Of a stretch of DNA of 35,429 bases, positions 1 through 8,106 are shown one piece after another. A program made the translations under genes and the position numbers. How positions within the stretch are numbered: the stretch's first letter is position 1; every line of letters starts with the position of its first letter. The stretch is from Streptomyces plumbidurans. GTDB lineage: Bacteria; Actinomycetota; Actinomycetes; Streptomycetales; Streptomycetaceae. The stretch is taken from the NCBI RefSeq assembly GCF_019857225.1, contig NZ_JAFJSY010000095.1:1-35429 (forward strand), in the 5' to 3' direction. The notes beneath the pieces were generated by a model. The model was not told the DNA's origin. It made no database searches and saw only the letters and a program-made list of their open reading frames with translations.

Positions 1-2
1 GA

Positions 3-2492
3 CAGGATCAGGCATCGCCATCGGCACCCGCCTCCGCCGCCCCAAAACCCAGCGCCAGCGCGTCACCGTCTGCCGCCTCACCGTCGGCGCCAGCTGACGG
101 GTCCGGCGCCGCTGCAGCCCCCTCCCCCGCCCCGACCACGTCCCCAACCCCGGCAAGCGCTCCCGCCGGCAGCCCGCTGAACCTGCGCACCGTTCTCGGC
201 GCCGGCGCGCTGCTGGCGGCCGCCATCACCGGTGCACTCGCCCTGCGCCGCACGCTGCAGCGCCGCCGCCGCAAACCCGGCGAGACGATCGCCATCGCGC
301 CCGAACCGTCCACGGCCGAGGCCCAGCTGGCGGCGGCCGCCGAGCCGCGCGGCGCCGCCCGCCTGGACGCGGCACTGCGCACGCTCGCCCACCACGCGGC
401 CCAGAAGAACGCGATCCTGCCGCCGCTGCGGGCCGCCCGGATCGGCACCCGCACGGTAGAGGTACTGCCCGAGGACCTCACCGCAGCCCCGGCGGCGCCC
501 TTCACGGCCGGGCAGGGCGGATGGTGGGCCCTGCCCACCGGCGCCGGCCTGCTGGACGAGGACGACGCCCGCCAGGTGCCGGCCCCCTACCCCGGGCTGG
601 TCACCCTCGGCAGCACCCCGACAGGCGATCTCCTGCTGCTCAACCTCGCCCAGCTGCCCGCGCTGCTGCTGGACGGCAACCCCGTCCACATCACCGAGGT
701 GTGCACCTCCCTCGCGCTGGAACGCGCCATGAGCCCATGGGCAAGCGACGTCGAGATCGTCACCGTGGGATTCGGCGACGACCTGCCCCGCCTGCTGCCC
801 ACCACCCGGATCACCCACATGCACCACGCCGCGCACGCCCTGCGCGATCTGAGCGAACGCCTCCTGGAAGCACACCAGATGCCCGACACCGCACACCACC
901 CCTACCTGCTGCTGTGCGCAACAGCGCTGGACGCGGACACGGCCTGGCAGTACGCCGACCTGATCGACCGGGCAGAGGCGGCACCCGTCACGCTGATCGC
1001 CCCCGCAAACACAGCCGCCCCCCACTTCCCCGAGGCCGAAATCCTCAACGCCTCGCTCCACGAGCCGCAGCGCCTGCACTACACGGGCACCGACATCACC
1101 GTGCAGCGCCTCGAGCACGCTGCCTACCAGCAGATCACCACCGCACTGAACGTGTCCGGGCAGCCACCCCACCCGGCCGAAGGACCCTGGCACCACATCC
1201 CCGACGAGCCCGGCCACACGCAGCCATCCGGGCGGACCGCGCCGGACAAGCCAGCCGCGGCGGAGACCGTTGCCCCACCAAGCGTCTCGTGGGCGGCAAC
1301 GTCCGTCGCCGCCCACGGCGTGTTTCCGGCACTGCTGACCACGAGTGCCGATCGGTCCGAGCCAAGGCTCCTGGCCACTACTGCGCCCTCACCCCCGGCA
1401 GGCGATCCCGGCGCAGACACCGAGGCCGCGCTCCCTGCCCCAGAGGGTGCCGTGCCCTCGGCCGTGGCCGAGACCGCCGACAGCGCCGAAACCCCCGACC
1501 CCGACGCCGGTGCAACCTTCCTCGAACGCGCAGTACCAGGAGGGGGCGAGTGCGAGGCGCACGACCTGCACGCGCCGGAGATTAGGGTGCTGGGCCCCAT
1601 CGAGGTGACCGGCGTGGACCACACCGGCCACGGCCCGCGGATGGCGCAACTCGCCGCACTGCTCTACTTCCGGCCCGGCCGCAGCGCCGAGGCACTGTGC
1701 GCCGCCATGGACCCCGCACACCCCTGGACCACGAGCACCCTCAACGCCCGCCTGCAGGGCCTGCGCCGCTGTCTGGGCCATGACCCCTCCGGCAACCCCT
1801 ATGTACCGCGCCGCACCTCCAATCAGGACCCCTACCAGCTCGCCCCCGCGGTGCGCTGCGACTGGAACCGCTTCCTGCAACTCGTCGAACACGCACTCCC
1901 GTTAGGCCCGAACGGCCTGACCGACCTGGAAAAGGCCCTCACCCTGGTGCGCGGCCGGCCGTTCGGAGCAACCGCGCCGCCCTGGGCCGACCCCTACCAG
2001 CAGGACATGATCACCCGCATCATCGACGTCGCCCACACCGTGGCCACCCACCGCACACCCCCAGGCCCCCACCACAACCCCAGCGCCGCCCGCCAGGCCA
2101 TCACCACCGGCCTCGAGGCAGACCACACCGCCGAAATCCTCTACCGAGCCTGGATGCGGTTGGAGGCTGCCTGCGGCAACCGCACCGGCCTGCACACCGC
2201 CATCACCCGCCTCCAACACATCAACACCACACTCGACTGCTCACCCGAACCCGAAACCACACAGCTCATCAACCAGTTACTGAAGCCCACACCACACGGT
2301 GAGACACCCCACCCATCACCCCCACACCCACCCCACCTTGCGCCGCAGGAGAGGAATTCGTCTCATCCCGCAGTTCAGTGCATAGATAAGCAGGTCACAG
2401 GGCAGGCCAGCAGCTTCAGGGGAAAGCATGATGATCGGTGCCGACTGTGGCCGACACCGACCGCCGTGGACCTTACGGGCGGTCGACCGTAG
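3..2492 (+). CDS. Membrane-anchored BTAD-domain regulator, 5' end outside window
   Basis: The frame is open from the first bases, so the N-terminus lies outside the window. Visible order: a Pro/Ala/Ser-rich linker (about the first 55 codons), a hydrophobic segment (LGAGALLAAAITGALAL) followed by RR and an R-rich stop-transfer, a long cytoplasmic region, a second Pro/Ala-rich linker, then a C-terminal winged-helix plus BTAD module beginning near IRVLGPIEVTG (about 1580). Such proteins, often with an N-terminal LysM domain, are known in Streptomyces beside conjugation or pilus-type ATPase genes; that context is not visible here. Two TTA codons (1902-1904, 2277-2279) suggest bldA dependence. The last ~60 codons have atypical codon use and may be readthrough past a lost ancestral stop. 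Family assignment is fairly secure; function in DNA binding is inferred. Confidence 0.7.
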   Translation, partial: QDQASPSAPASAAPKPSASASPSAASPSAPADGSGAAAAPSPAPTTSPTPASAPAGSPLNLRTVLGAGALLAAAITGALALRRTLQRRRRKPGETIAIAPEPSTAEAQLAAAAEPRGAARLDAALRTLAHHAAQKNAILPPLRAARIGTRTVEVLPEDLTAAPAAPFTAGQGGWWALPTGAGLLDEDDARQVPAPYPGLVTLGSTPTGDLLLLNLAQLPALLLDGNPVHITEVCTSLALERAMSPWASDVEIVTVGFGDDLPRLLPTTRITHMHHAAHALRDLSERLLEAHQMPDTAHHPYLLLCATALDADTAWQYADLIDRAEAAPVTLIAPANTAAPHFPEAEILNASLHEPQRLHYTGTDITVQRLEHAAYQQITTALNVSGQPPHPAEGPWHHIPDEPGHTQPSGRTAPDKPAAAETVAPPSVSWAATSVAAHGVFPALLTTSADRSEPRLLATTAPSPPAGDPGADTEAALPAPEGAVPSAVAETADSAETPDPDAGATFLERAVPGGGECEAHDLHAPEIRVLGPIEVTGVDHTGHGPRMAQLAALLYFRPGRSAEALCAAMDPAHPWTTSTLNARLQGLRRCLGHDPSGNPYVPRRTSNQDPYQLAPAVRCDWNRFLQLVEHALPLGPNGLTDLEKALTLVRGRPFGATAPPWADPYQQDMITRIIDVAHTVATHRTPPGPHHNPSAARQAITTGLEADHTAEILYRAWMRLEAACGNRTGLHTAITRLQHINTTLDCSPEPETTQLINQLLKPTPHGETPHPSPPHPPHLAPQERNSSHPAVQCIDKQVTGQASSFRGKHDDRCRLWPTPTAVDLTGGRP

Positions 2493-3140
2493 CGATTTGA
2501 CCAGCAGGTTCTCGTCACGCTGTGACTGAGCGCTTCATTTGGCCACCCTGAGCGGCACCTCTGGCCGGTCTAGAGTGTGACGCCAAGATGAGTCCGAACG
2601 CAGAAGGACGTGTGACCGCCGCCGAACGCGACGCCACGGATGTAGTTCCAGGAGGCCAGGAGCTGGGCGGCTGCGGCCAAGAAGCCCACCAGGAAGATCT
2701 CCTGAGTGTCTGCCTTTGCACCGGAGTCCACCTGCCGCGCCAGGCACGCCGCAAGTTCGCTGTTGATCAGCTCTTCTCCTTCTGGTCCTTGAGCTTTTGC
2801 GACGTCATCCTCATGTCCTGAGCGTATGGAACCGGGAGCGTCTTCTTCGGCTACAGCCCGAATAGGCTCATCAGGTCTGTGCGCAATTCGTCAGCGCTGC
2901 TGCGTCATTCGCCATCGGCCGATGCAGGGAAGAGCGCGGTGTGCGCGGGTTGGAGATGGTGGGGCCTGCGGGTGTACGGCGGTTCCGTCTCCGCTCCGTC
3001 TCGCCAGGTAGAGGTGAGCGGCGTCATGGCTCTGGGCTTGTCCGGGGATGTCGGCCTGGTCGGCGCGGACCGCATCCGACGGCCGAGTCGATGTGGTCAC
3101 GCAGGCCTCCGTCGGACGATGTTCGAGGGAAACCGCCTTC
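2493..3140. other. Intergenic or degenerate region, no intact gene
   Basis: About 650 bases without a convincing complete gene. Open frames here are short and lack family-like sequence. The only coding-like stretch is the leftward frame at about 2570-2880, listed separately. No tRNA, IS ends or clear terminator were seen. The region may be decayed DNA at the edge of the element to which the BTAD gene belongs. Confidence 0.5.
2570..2880 (-). pseudogene. Possible small unrecognised ORF or gene remnant lacking a start
   Basis: Read leftward, a frame is open from about 2880 to a TAG at 2570-2572 and has coding-like third-position GC and a protein-like sequence including EIFLVGFLAAAAQLLASW (a hydrophobic helix) and a Cys/His-containing tail. 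No ATG, GTG or TTG lies in its first half; the only start is an internal GTG at 2731, which would give 53 residues. A second short frame ending DLMSLFGL then TAG lies just upstream (about 2855-2905) and is preceded by a stop. I do not recognise either. They may be the decayed remains of one or two small genes. Confidence 0.25.
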
Positions 3141-3449
3141 CTAGCCGACCCGCTTCGCCGCGATGTCGAACTCAGTGCCTTCCTCGGAGCTGACGAGCTC
3201 GGCGATCGCACCGAAGAAGGCAGCGGTTCCGGGAAGGTTGGCACCCTTGGCCCGCGAGGCGGCGAAGTCCTGCGAACTCCGCCAGACCACCATGTCGAGC
3301 CACTCGTCGTCCGGCAGTTGGATCAAGTGCGCGTCGAGGAAGCTTGCACGGTCCGCCCGGAAGTCGGCGAGCATCGCGGGACGAGCTGCCAGCAGCCCGG
3401 ATGCGCGGCCGGGTTCCACGCGGAACCGGGTGAGTTCGATGGTGGGCAC
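3141..3449 (-). CDS. Antibiotic biosynthesis monooxygenase-like (ABM fold) protein
   Basis: A 102-residue protein from a GTG at 3449 with a G-rich stretch just upstream. The sequence starts PTIELTRFRVEPG, has a central LDMVVWRSSQDF strand-helix segment typical of dimeric alpha/beta-barrel (ABM) proteins, and ends FDIAAKRVG. ABM proteins are small and diverse: some are quinol monooxygenases, others only bind ligands. No catalytic assignment is possible. It follows the TetR gene on the same strand, about 120 bp downstream, and may be co-transcribed and so under the same repressor. The longer upstream in-frame extension overlaps the tetR 3' region and lacks family character, so the GTG start was chosen. 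Confidence 0.6.
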   Translation of the reverse strand: MPTIELTRFRVEPGRASGLLAARPAMLADFRADRASFLDAHLIQLPDDEWLDMVVWRSSQDFAASRAKGANLPGTAAFFGAIAELVSSEEGTEFDIAAKRVG

Positions 3450-3568
3450 AACAGCCCCCCGGACAGTCGCCAAACAATCTTGACCGTACGGGAAAGCGTG
3501 TACGGCAACGTGGCCCCGGAACGACGTGCACCGCGACTCGCGCCGTCGCCCCATGCGCGTGGCAGCGG

Positions 3569-4222
3569 CTACCGAGCTTGGACTCCGTCGGCGTCCGGAG
3601 ACGTCGCGAAGGTCTGCAGGTGGTCGATGGCCGCCTGCAACGCGTCCTTCAGTGGAGCGATGTCCCGCGCGACCTGGGCGAGGAGCATGCCGCCCTGGAA
3701 GGCGGCGAGGAACAGATGGGCCAGTTGCGTGGGGTCGGCCTCGGCGCTGATCCGGCCGAGTCGCTGCATGCGCTCGATTCCATCGCGGAAGATCCCCCGC
3801 CACTGGTCGAACGCACTCGCCAGCTCATCGTGAACGTCGAGGTCCGTCTTGATGATCTCGCTCGCCAGGGAGCCGAGCGTGCAGCCTTCCTGGTAGGCGC
3901 GCTCGTAGCCGACGTAGAAATCCGCCCACTCCCGGAGCGCTTCGAGGTTGTCGAAGCCGGTGAACCGCTCGTCGCGGTGGAATGTGAGGACGCGCTCGGC
4001 CTGCCAGGCGATCACGGCCAGGACGAGACTCTCCTTGGTCGGGAAGTAGTGGTTGAGCTGCGATCCGCTGACGCCGGCGGCGCGGCGGAGCTGCTCGTTG
4101 TTCGTCGCGTGGACTCCCTTGGCGTAGATGAGTTCCGCGGCGTGCTCCACGATGCGGGCGCGCGTCGCCCGCCCCTTCGATGTGAGCTCGTGAGGCGCCG
4201 GAGCTGCCGTAGTCGTGACCAT
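3569..4222 (-). CDS. TetR/AcrR-family transcriptional repressor
   Basis: A 217-residue TetR regulator. The N-terminal helix-turn-helix is clear: RARIVEHAAELIYAKGV, then NNEQLRRAAGVSGSQLNHYF and TKESLVLAVIAW, the family signature. The C-terminal ligand domain has GCTLGSLASEI and FLAAFQGGMLLAQ, as in TetR proteins that sense electrophiles or aromatic compounds. The start at 4222 (MVTTTAAP) is preferred to a longer frame because the HTH normally begins 15-25 residues in. It is divergent from the oxidoreductase run starting at 4411, and two matching palindromes lie in the gap, one 21 bp upstream of its start, so autoregulation and control of the divergent genes are likely. The C-terminal half of the partial TetR at the right window edge has similar motifs (GSLASEL, ALQGGYLLAR). 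Confidence 0.9.
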   Translation of the reverse strand: MVTTTAAPAPHELTSKGRATRARIVEHAAELIYAKGVHATNNEQLRRAAGVSGSQLNHYFPTKESLVLAVIAWQAERVLTFHRDERFTGFDNLEALREWADFYVGYERAYQEGCTLGSLASEIIKTDLDVHDELASAFDQWRGIFRDGIERMQRLGRISAEADPTQLAHLFLAAFQGGMLLAQVARDIAPLKDALQAAIDHLQTFATSPDADGVQAR

Positions 4223-4242
4223 GCTTCGACGATACATCAGAT

Positions 4243-4258
4243 TGGGCTTGACAGCCCA
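4243..4258. promoter_or_regulatory. Palindromic operator 1, TGGGCT-N4-AGCCCA
   Basis: Perfect 6-bp arms with a 4-bp centre (TGAC), starting 21 bp upstream of the tetR start codon. The centre and right arm overlap a TTGACA hexamer (4249-4254) that could be a -35 element. Size and symmetry fit a TetR-dimer site. Confidence 0.7.
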
Positions 4259-4284
4259 GAACGAGTGGTGTTCACTCCAGGAAG

Positions 4285-4300
4285 TGGGCTGGAAAGCCCA
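4285..4300. promoter_or_regulatory. Palindromic operator 2, TGGGCT-N4-AGCCCA
   Basis: Identical arms to operator 1 with a different centre (GGAA), 42 bp centre to centre from it, that is about four helical turns on the same DNA face. It lies 110 bp before the AhpD-like start. Repetition of the same arms inside a tetR divergent gap is strong evidence that both are sites for that repressor. Confidence 0.7.
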
Positions 4301-4410
4301 AAAAAGGGCCGCAGGGTTCGTCGTCACCACGGCGACCGGCTCTCCGCAGCAGTAAGAACCGCCCTGGGCCCGACGCTGACCTTTCACAACTCACCGGAGG
4401 TTGATTCGCC

Positions 4411-4959
4411 ATGTCACGCCTGACTGTTCCCTCTCCCGACGACGTCCCGGACGGCGCGAAGGGCATCCTCGACACCATCGGCGGGCAGTTCGGCTTCGTC
4501 CCGAACATGTTCACGACCCTCGCGTCGAACCCGACCGTCCTCGACGTCGTCATGACCCTGCAGAGCACCTTGAGCCGGGTTCTGGACGCGAAGACGCGGC
4601 ACACCATCGCACTGGCCGTGTCACAGGCCAACGACTGCGATTACTGCCTGGCGATGCACACCTACGTATCGTCCGAACTCGGCGGCATGTCGAGCGACGA
4701 CATCGACCTGGCCCGGGCCGGCGGTTCGACCGACCCCCAGCGTGCCGCGGTCGCTCGTTTCGCTCAGCAGGTGGTGGAGAGCCGCGGTCAGGTCAGTGAC
4801 GCCGACCTCGCGGCCGTACGAGACGCCGGGTACACCGACGCGCAGATCCTGGCGATCGTGACGGTGGCGGTGCAGGCCCTGCTGACCAACTTCATCAACA
4901 ACGTCAACCAGACCGACGTCGACATCCCCGCCGTCAACCCGGCCGCTACGACCGTCTGA
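4411..4959 (+). CDS. AhpD-like carboxymuconolactone decarboxylase-family protein
   Basis: 182 residues, start ATG preceded by GGAGG about 10 nt upstream. The redox motif C76-D-Y-C79-x3-H83 (NDCDYCLAMH) is the CxxCxxxH signature of AhpD-type peroxidase-related proteins. Family members reduce hydroperoxides or act as protein disulfide partners; those in the peroxidase-related subgroup have this length. It is the first gene rightward from the TetR operators and is followed 79 bp later by the PEP mutase-like gene. The thiol pair plus the flavin and NADPH reductases downstream suggests defence against reactive organic compounds (inference). A second AhpD-like protein is encoded at 31192-31650. Confidence 0.88.
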   Translation: MSRLTVPSPDDVPDGAKGILDTIGGQFGFVPNMFTTLASNPTVLDVVMTLQSTLSRVLDAKTRHTIALAVSQANDCDYCLAMHTYVSSELGGMSSDDIDLARAGGSTDPQRAAVARFAQQVVESRGQVSDADLAAVRDAGYTDAQILAIVTVAVQALLTNFINNVNQTDVDIPAVNPAATTV

Positions 4960-5038
4960 TCGCCGACGCTCGTCGCGTCTGCGCACTCAGCCGGCAACTC
5001 CTTCACCGCCCCACAACGATCACTCGGAAAGGTTCGAC

Positions 5039-5863
5039 ATGTCGGGCTCCGAACTCTATGAGCGCTTCATGGCGCTACACACCCGCGACGGTGGCCTCGT
5101 CATGCCGAACGCATGGGACGGCCTCTCGGCCCTGATGCTGGCCGACGCCGGCTTCGAGGCGATCGCGACATCATCGGCAGCGCTCGCCACCACGCTCGGC
5201 CGGTCCGACGGGCGACACGAAGTGACCCGTGGCGAACACCTCGAGCATGCACGGCTGCTGGGCCGGCTCACCGGGCTGCCCGTCAACGGGGACTTCGAGG
5301 ACGGCTACGGCGACACGCCTGAAGACGTCGCCGCAACCGTGGAAGCCGCCGTCGGGTCCGGCCTGGCCGGTATCGGGATCGAAGACACCTCGGGCAATCC
5401 GGAACAACCGATCCGCGACTTCGACGAGGCAGTAACCCGCGTACACGGCGCCGTTCACGCGGCCAAGGGGCGCATCGTCGTCACCGGCCGTACCGACAAC
5501 TTCCTCCAGGGGCGGCCCGATCTCGACGACACCATCCGGCGTCTGACGGCCTTCGCCGAGGCCGGCGCGGACGTGCTCTACGCCCCCTTCCCGCCCGACC
5601 TCGACGCACTCGTCGCGATCGTCACCGCTGTCGCACCGACACCGGTGAATGTCCTCATCTCGCCGGCGGACACGGTGCTGACCGTTGCCGAGCTGCAGAA
5701 GGCCGGGGTCAAGCGCATCAGTGTGGGTCCGGCGCTCTACGCCCACGCGGTGGAGGCACTCGACCAGGCCATCAAGGCTCTGGTCGCGGGTGACCTCGCC
5801 TCGGCGACGACAGGAATCAGCTTCGAGCGCATCAACGAACTACTCGCCCGCGGCACGAACTAG
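5039..5863 (+). CDS. Isocitrate lyase/PEP mutase-family protein
   Basis: 274 residues with GGAAAGG upstream of the ATG. The TIM-barrel signatures are present: VMPNAWDGLSA near residue 21, the metal-binding segment NGDFEDGYGD (residues 83-92), GIGIEDTSG, and GRTDNFL. Members cleave or rearrange C-C or C-P bonds of small oxo-acids (methylisocitrate lyase, oxaloacetate hydrolase, PEP mutase). The short single-domain form with GDFEDGYG, common in actinobacteria beside TetR genes, has no proven substrate, so I leave it general. It is the second gene of the run controlled by the TetR operators; no internal promoter is evident. Confidence 0.85.
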   Translation: MSGSELYERFMALHTRDGGLVMPNAWDGLSALMLADAGFEAIATSSAALATTLGRSDGRHEVTRGEHLEHARLLGRLTGLPVNGDFEDGYGDTPEDVAATVEAAVGSGLAGIGIEDTSGNPEQPIRDFDEAVTRVHGAVHAAKGRIVVTGRTDNFLQGRPDLDDTIRRLTAFAEAGADVLYAPFPPDLDALVAIVTAVAPTPVNVLISPADTVLTVAELQKAGVKRISVGPALYAHAVEALDQAIKALVAGDLASATTGISFERINELLARGTN

Positions 5864-5926
5864 CCCAGACCCTGCGGACCACCGTCCCTCCGCCCCTCAC
5901 CCACTCATCGCACGAAGAAGGCGGAC

Positions 5927-6574
5927 ATGAATCTCGACAAGCTCATGAGCAAGCACCTCACCAGGTATTTCGACCCCAGCAGGACCATCCCGGAGGAAAC
6001 CCTTCAGCAGCTGCTGCGGTTCCTGCGTTCCACGCCGTCATCGGTGAACGTACAGCCCAACCACTTCTACGTCCTCGCCACGCCCGAAGGCAAAGAGCGG
6101 CTCGCCGACAACCTGGGCGAACGGTTCCAGGACAACGCCGAGAAGATCCTGAACGCGTCGCACACCATCATCCTCACCACCCGGGCAGACGTGCCGGACA
6201 GCCACATCGAGGCGGTGTTCACGAAGGAGAAGGCCGACGGCCGGTTCCCCGACCCGTCCAAGCAGGAGCTGTGGGAATCCATGACCCGGGACTTCCTCAA
6301 CCTGCGCAACTACGGCTACAAGGACCTGAACCACTGGATGGAGAAGCAGACCTACATGGCGGTGGGCCTGACCATGATGGCGGCCGCCGAACTCGGCGTC
6401 GAGGCCACGCCGCTGGAGGGGTTCGACCCGACCACTGTCGACAAGGCCTTCAAGATCCGTGAGAGCGGACACTCCACCACGCTGCTGCTGGCCCTCGGCT
6501 ACCCCGACCCGGAGAAGGTGTACACCACTCCGATCTCGCGCTTCGACGCCGACGAGCTGTTCACCTTCATGTAG
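5927..6574 (+). CDS. NfsB-like nitroreductase family protein
   Basis: 215 residues, start ATG with GAAGAAGG upstream. It matches NfsB/oxygen-insensitive NAD(P)H nitroreductases: an N-terminal TRYFDPSRTIPEE segment, LRSTPSSVNVQPNHFYV (the FMN-binding SS.N.QP motif), ILTTRADVPDSHI, and GLTMMAAAELGVEATPLEGFD near the C-terminus. These FMN enzymes reduce quinones and nitroaromatics by two-electron steps. The position between the PEP mutase-like gene (63 bp away) and the quinone reductase-like gene (52 bp away) supports a shared transcript for handling electrophiles. Confidence 0.9.
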   Translation: MNLDKLMSKHLTRYFDPSRTIPEETLQQLLRFLRSTPSSVNVQPNHFYVLATPEGKERLADNLGERFQDNAEKILNASHTIILTTRADVPDSHIEAVFTKEKADGRFPDPSKQELWESMTRDFLNLRNYGYKDLNHWMEKQTYMAVGLTMMAAAELGVEATPLEGFDPTTVDKAFKIRESGHSTTLLLALGYPDPEKVYTTPISRFDADELFTFM

Positions 6575-6626
6575 GAACCCGCCCGGAAACCGGCACCCAC
6601 CACACATCCGAGGAAGAAGCATTTCG

Positions 6627-7544
6627 ATGAAAGCCATTGTGGTCACCGACCAGGCCGCGGGAACGGCCGGAATGACACTGACGGAGCGGCCTGAGCCGAT
6701 CCCGGCGATCAACGACGTCGTCGTTCAGATCCATGCCTCGGGCTTCGTCCCGACCGAAATGGAGTGGCCCTCGACCTGGGCCGATCGCGCCGGCCACGAC
6801 AAGACACCGTCGATCCCCGGCCACGAGCTGGCCGGAGTGGTCACTGCCCTCGGCTACGGCACGACGGGCCTATCGATCGGGCAGCGGGTGTTCGGCCTCG
6901 CCGACTGGCACCGCGACGGGACCCTCGCGGAGTACGTGGCGATCGAAGCACGCAATCTCGCACCGCTGCCGGGCGACGTCGACTTCACGGTGGGCGCGTC
7001 CCTGCCCATCTCAGGTCTGACCGCGTGGCAAGGACTGTTCCAGCACGGCCGCCTCCAGGCCGGCCAGACCGTCCTCGCCCATGGCGCGGCCGGGGCGGTC
7101 GGGACGATGGTGACCCAGCTCGCACGTGAAGCGGGCGCGTACGTCATCGGCACCGGCCGCGCCGCCGACCGCGACAAGGCACTCGACTTCGGTGCCCACG
7201 AGTTCGTCGACCTCGAGAACGATTCACTCAAAGACGTCGGCGACGTCGACCTGGTCTTCGATGTCATCGGTGGCGACGTCCAACAGCAGTCCGCCGCCCT
7301 GATCAAGGCCGGAGGCACCCTGGTGTCCATCGTCGGCCCGGTGGAAGCACGGCCCGCTGACGGCCTGGCCGTGGACTTCGTCGTCGAAGCTGATCGCGCC
7401 GAACTCGGCGAGATCGTACAGCGGGTGCGGGACGGACGGCTGCGGACCAACATCGGCGACATCGCGAGCCTCGACGACGCCATCGGCGCCCTCAACCCCA
7501 CCACGCGGCGCCTCGGGAAGACCGTCATCCGGGTCCTCCCGTAG
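6627..7544 (+). CDS. NADPH:quinone oxidoreductase-like MDR-family protein
   Basis: 305 residues from ATG (MKAIVVTDQ) with GAGGAAGAAG upstream. N-terminal GroES-like domain with GHELAGVV, then the Rossmann nucleotide-binding site AHGAAGAVGTMV (about residues 151-162) followed by RAADRDKALDFGAHEFVD. No catalytic zinc cysteines are seen, consistent with the zinc-free quinone oxidoreductase branch. It probably reduces quinones or reactive carbonyls with NADPH. It follows the nitroreductase closely and is likely in the same TetR-controlled transcript. A longer frame upstream overlaps the nitroreductase and was rejected. Confidence 0.88.
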   Translation: MKAIVVTDQAAGTAGMTLTERPEPIPAINDVVVQIHASGFVPTEMEWPSTWADRAGHDKTPSIPGHELAGVVTALGYGTTGLSIGQRVFGLADWHRDGTLAEYVAIEARNLAPLPGDVDFTVGASLPISGLTAWQGLFQHGRLQAGQTVLAHGAAGAVGTMVTQLAREAGAYVIGTGRAADRDKALDFGAHEFVDLENDSLKDVGDVDLVFDVIGGDVQQQSAALIKAGGTLVSIVGPVEARPADGLAVDFVVEADRAELGEIVQRVRDGRLRTNIGDIASLDDAIGALNPTTRRLGKTVIRVLP

Positions 7545-7667
7545 GCAGTGGACGGCCAGGATCCTACCGGCAGGTCATCTGCCTGCTCCACGCCACGGTC
7601 GGCGACCGGCGGTAGGACCCGAACCGATACACGCCAGGCACTCGAACCGACAGAGGAGTTGATCACC

Positions 7668-8051
7668 TTGGACGGACAGGAACTGCAGAAGATCGCACGT
7701 GACCATACGGCGGACCTGCCCGGCGCCGACCAGGAGCAACGTTTCGACCCCGACTGGGAGCTCCACAAGGTAGGCGGCAAGGTCTTCATGCTGATGACCG
7801 ACATGCCGGGACGTCCCGTGGTGATCCTCAAGGCCGATCCGGACGACGCCACCGCCCTGCGTGAGCAGTACGCGGACATCACCCCTGGCTACCACATGAA
7901 CAAGAGGCACTGGATCACGGTGGAGGGCGGAGACACCGTCGACGGCAACCTGGTGAAGGACCTCGTCACCGACTCCTACTGTCTCGTGGTCGGCGGGCTT
8001 CCCAAGTCCAAGCGACCCGTGGATCCACAGACTTACCACCGCCACGCCTGA
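7668..8051 (+). CDS. MmcQ/YjbR-family protein
   Basis: 127 residues. I chose the TTG at 7668 (LDGQELQKIA) because AGAGGAG lies about 10 nt upstream and the family begins here; an in-frame GTG at 7548 would add 40 residues without family likeness. Signatures: QRFDPDWELHKVGGKVFMLM, VILKADPDD, ITPGYHMNKRHWITV and LVKDLVTDSYCLVVGGLP. The fold resembles a CyaY-like DNA-binding domain, though biochemical function is unproven for most members. It lies 123 bp after the quinone reductase. Confidence 0.82.
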   Translation: MDGQELQKIARDHTADLPGADQEQRFDPDWELHKVGGKVFMLMTDMPGRPVVILKADPDDATALREQYADITPGYHMNKRHWITVEGGDTVDGNLVKDLVTDSYCLVVGGLPKSKRPVDPQTYHRHA

Positions 8052-8106
8052 CCCTCGCCATACCCATCCTGCGACGCGGCGTCGCACCAGTCATCCGGAG
8101 CCTCCC

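Noticed and set aside
4272..4277. -10 element paired with TTGACA at 4249
   Set aside because: At 17-bp spacing the hexamer is TCACTC, a poor match, so no sigma-70-type promoter is claimed there.
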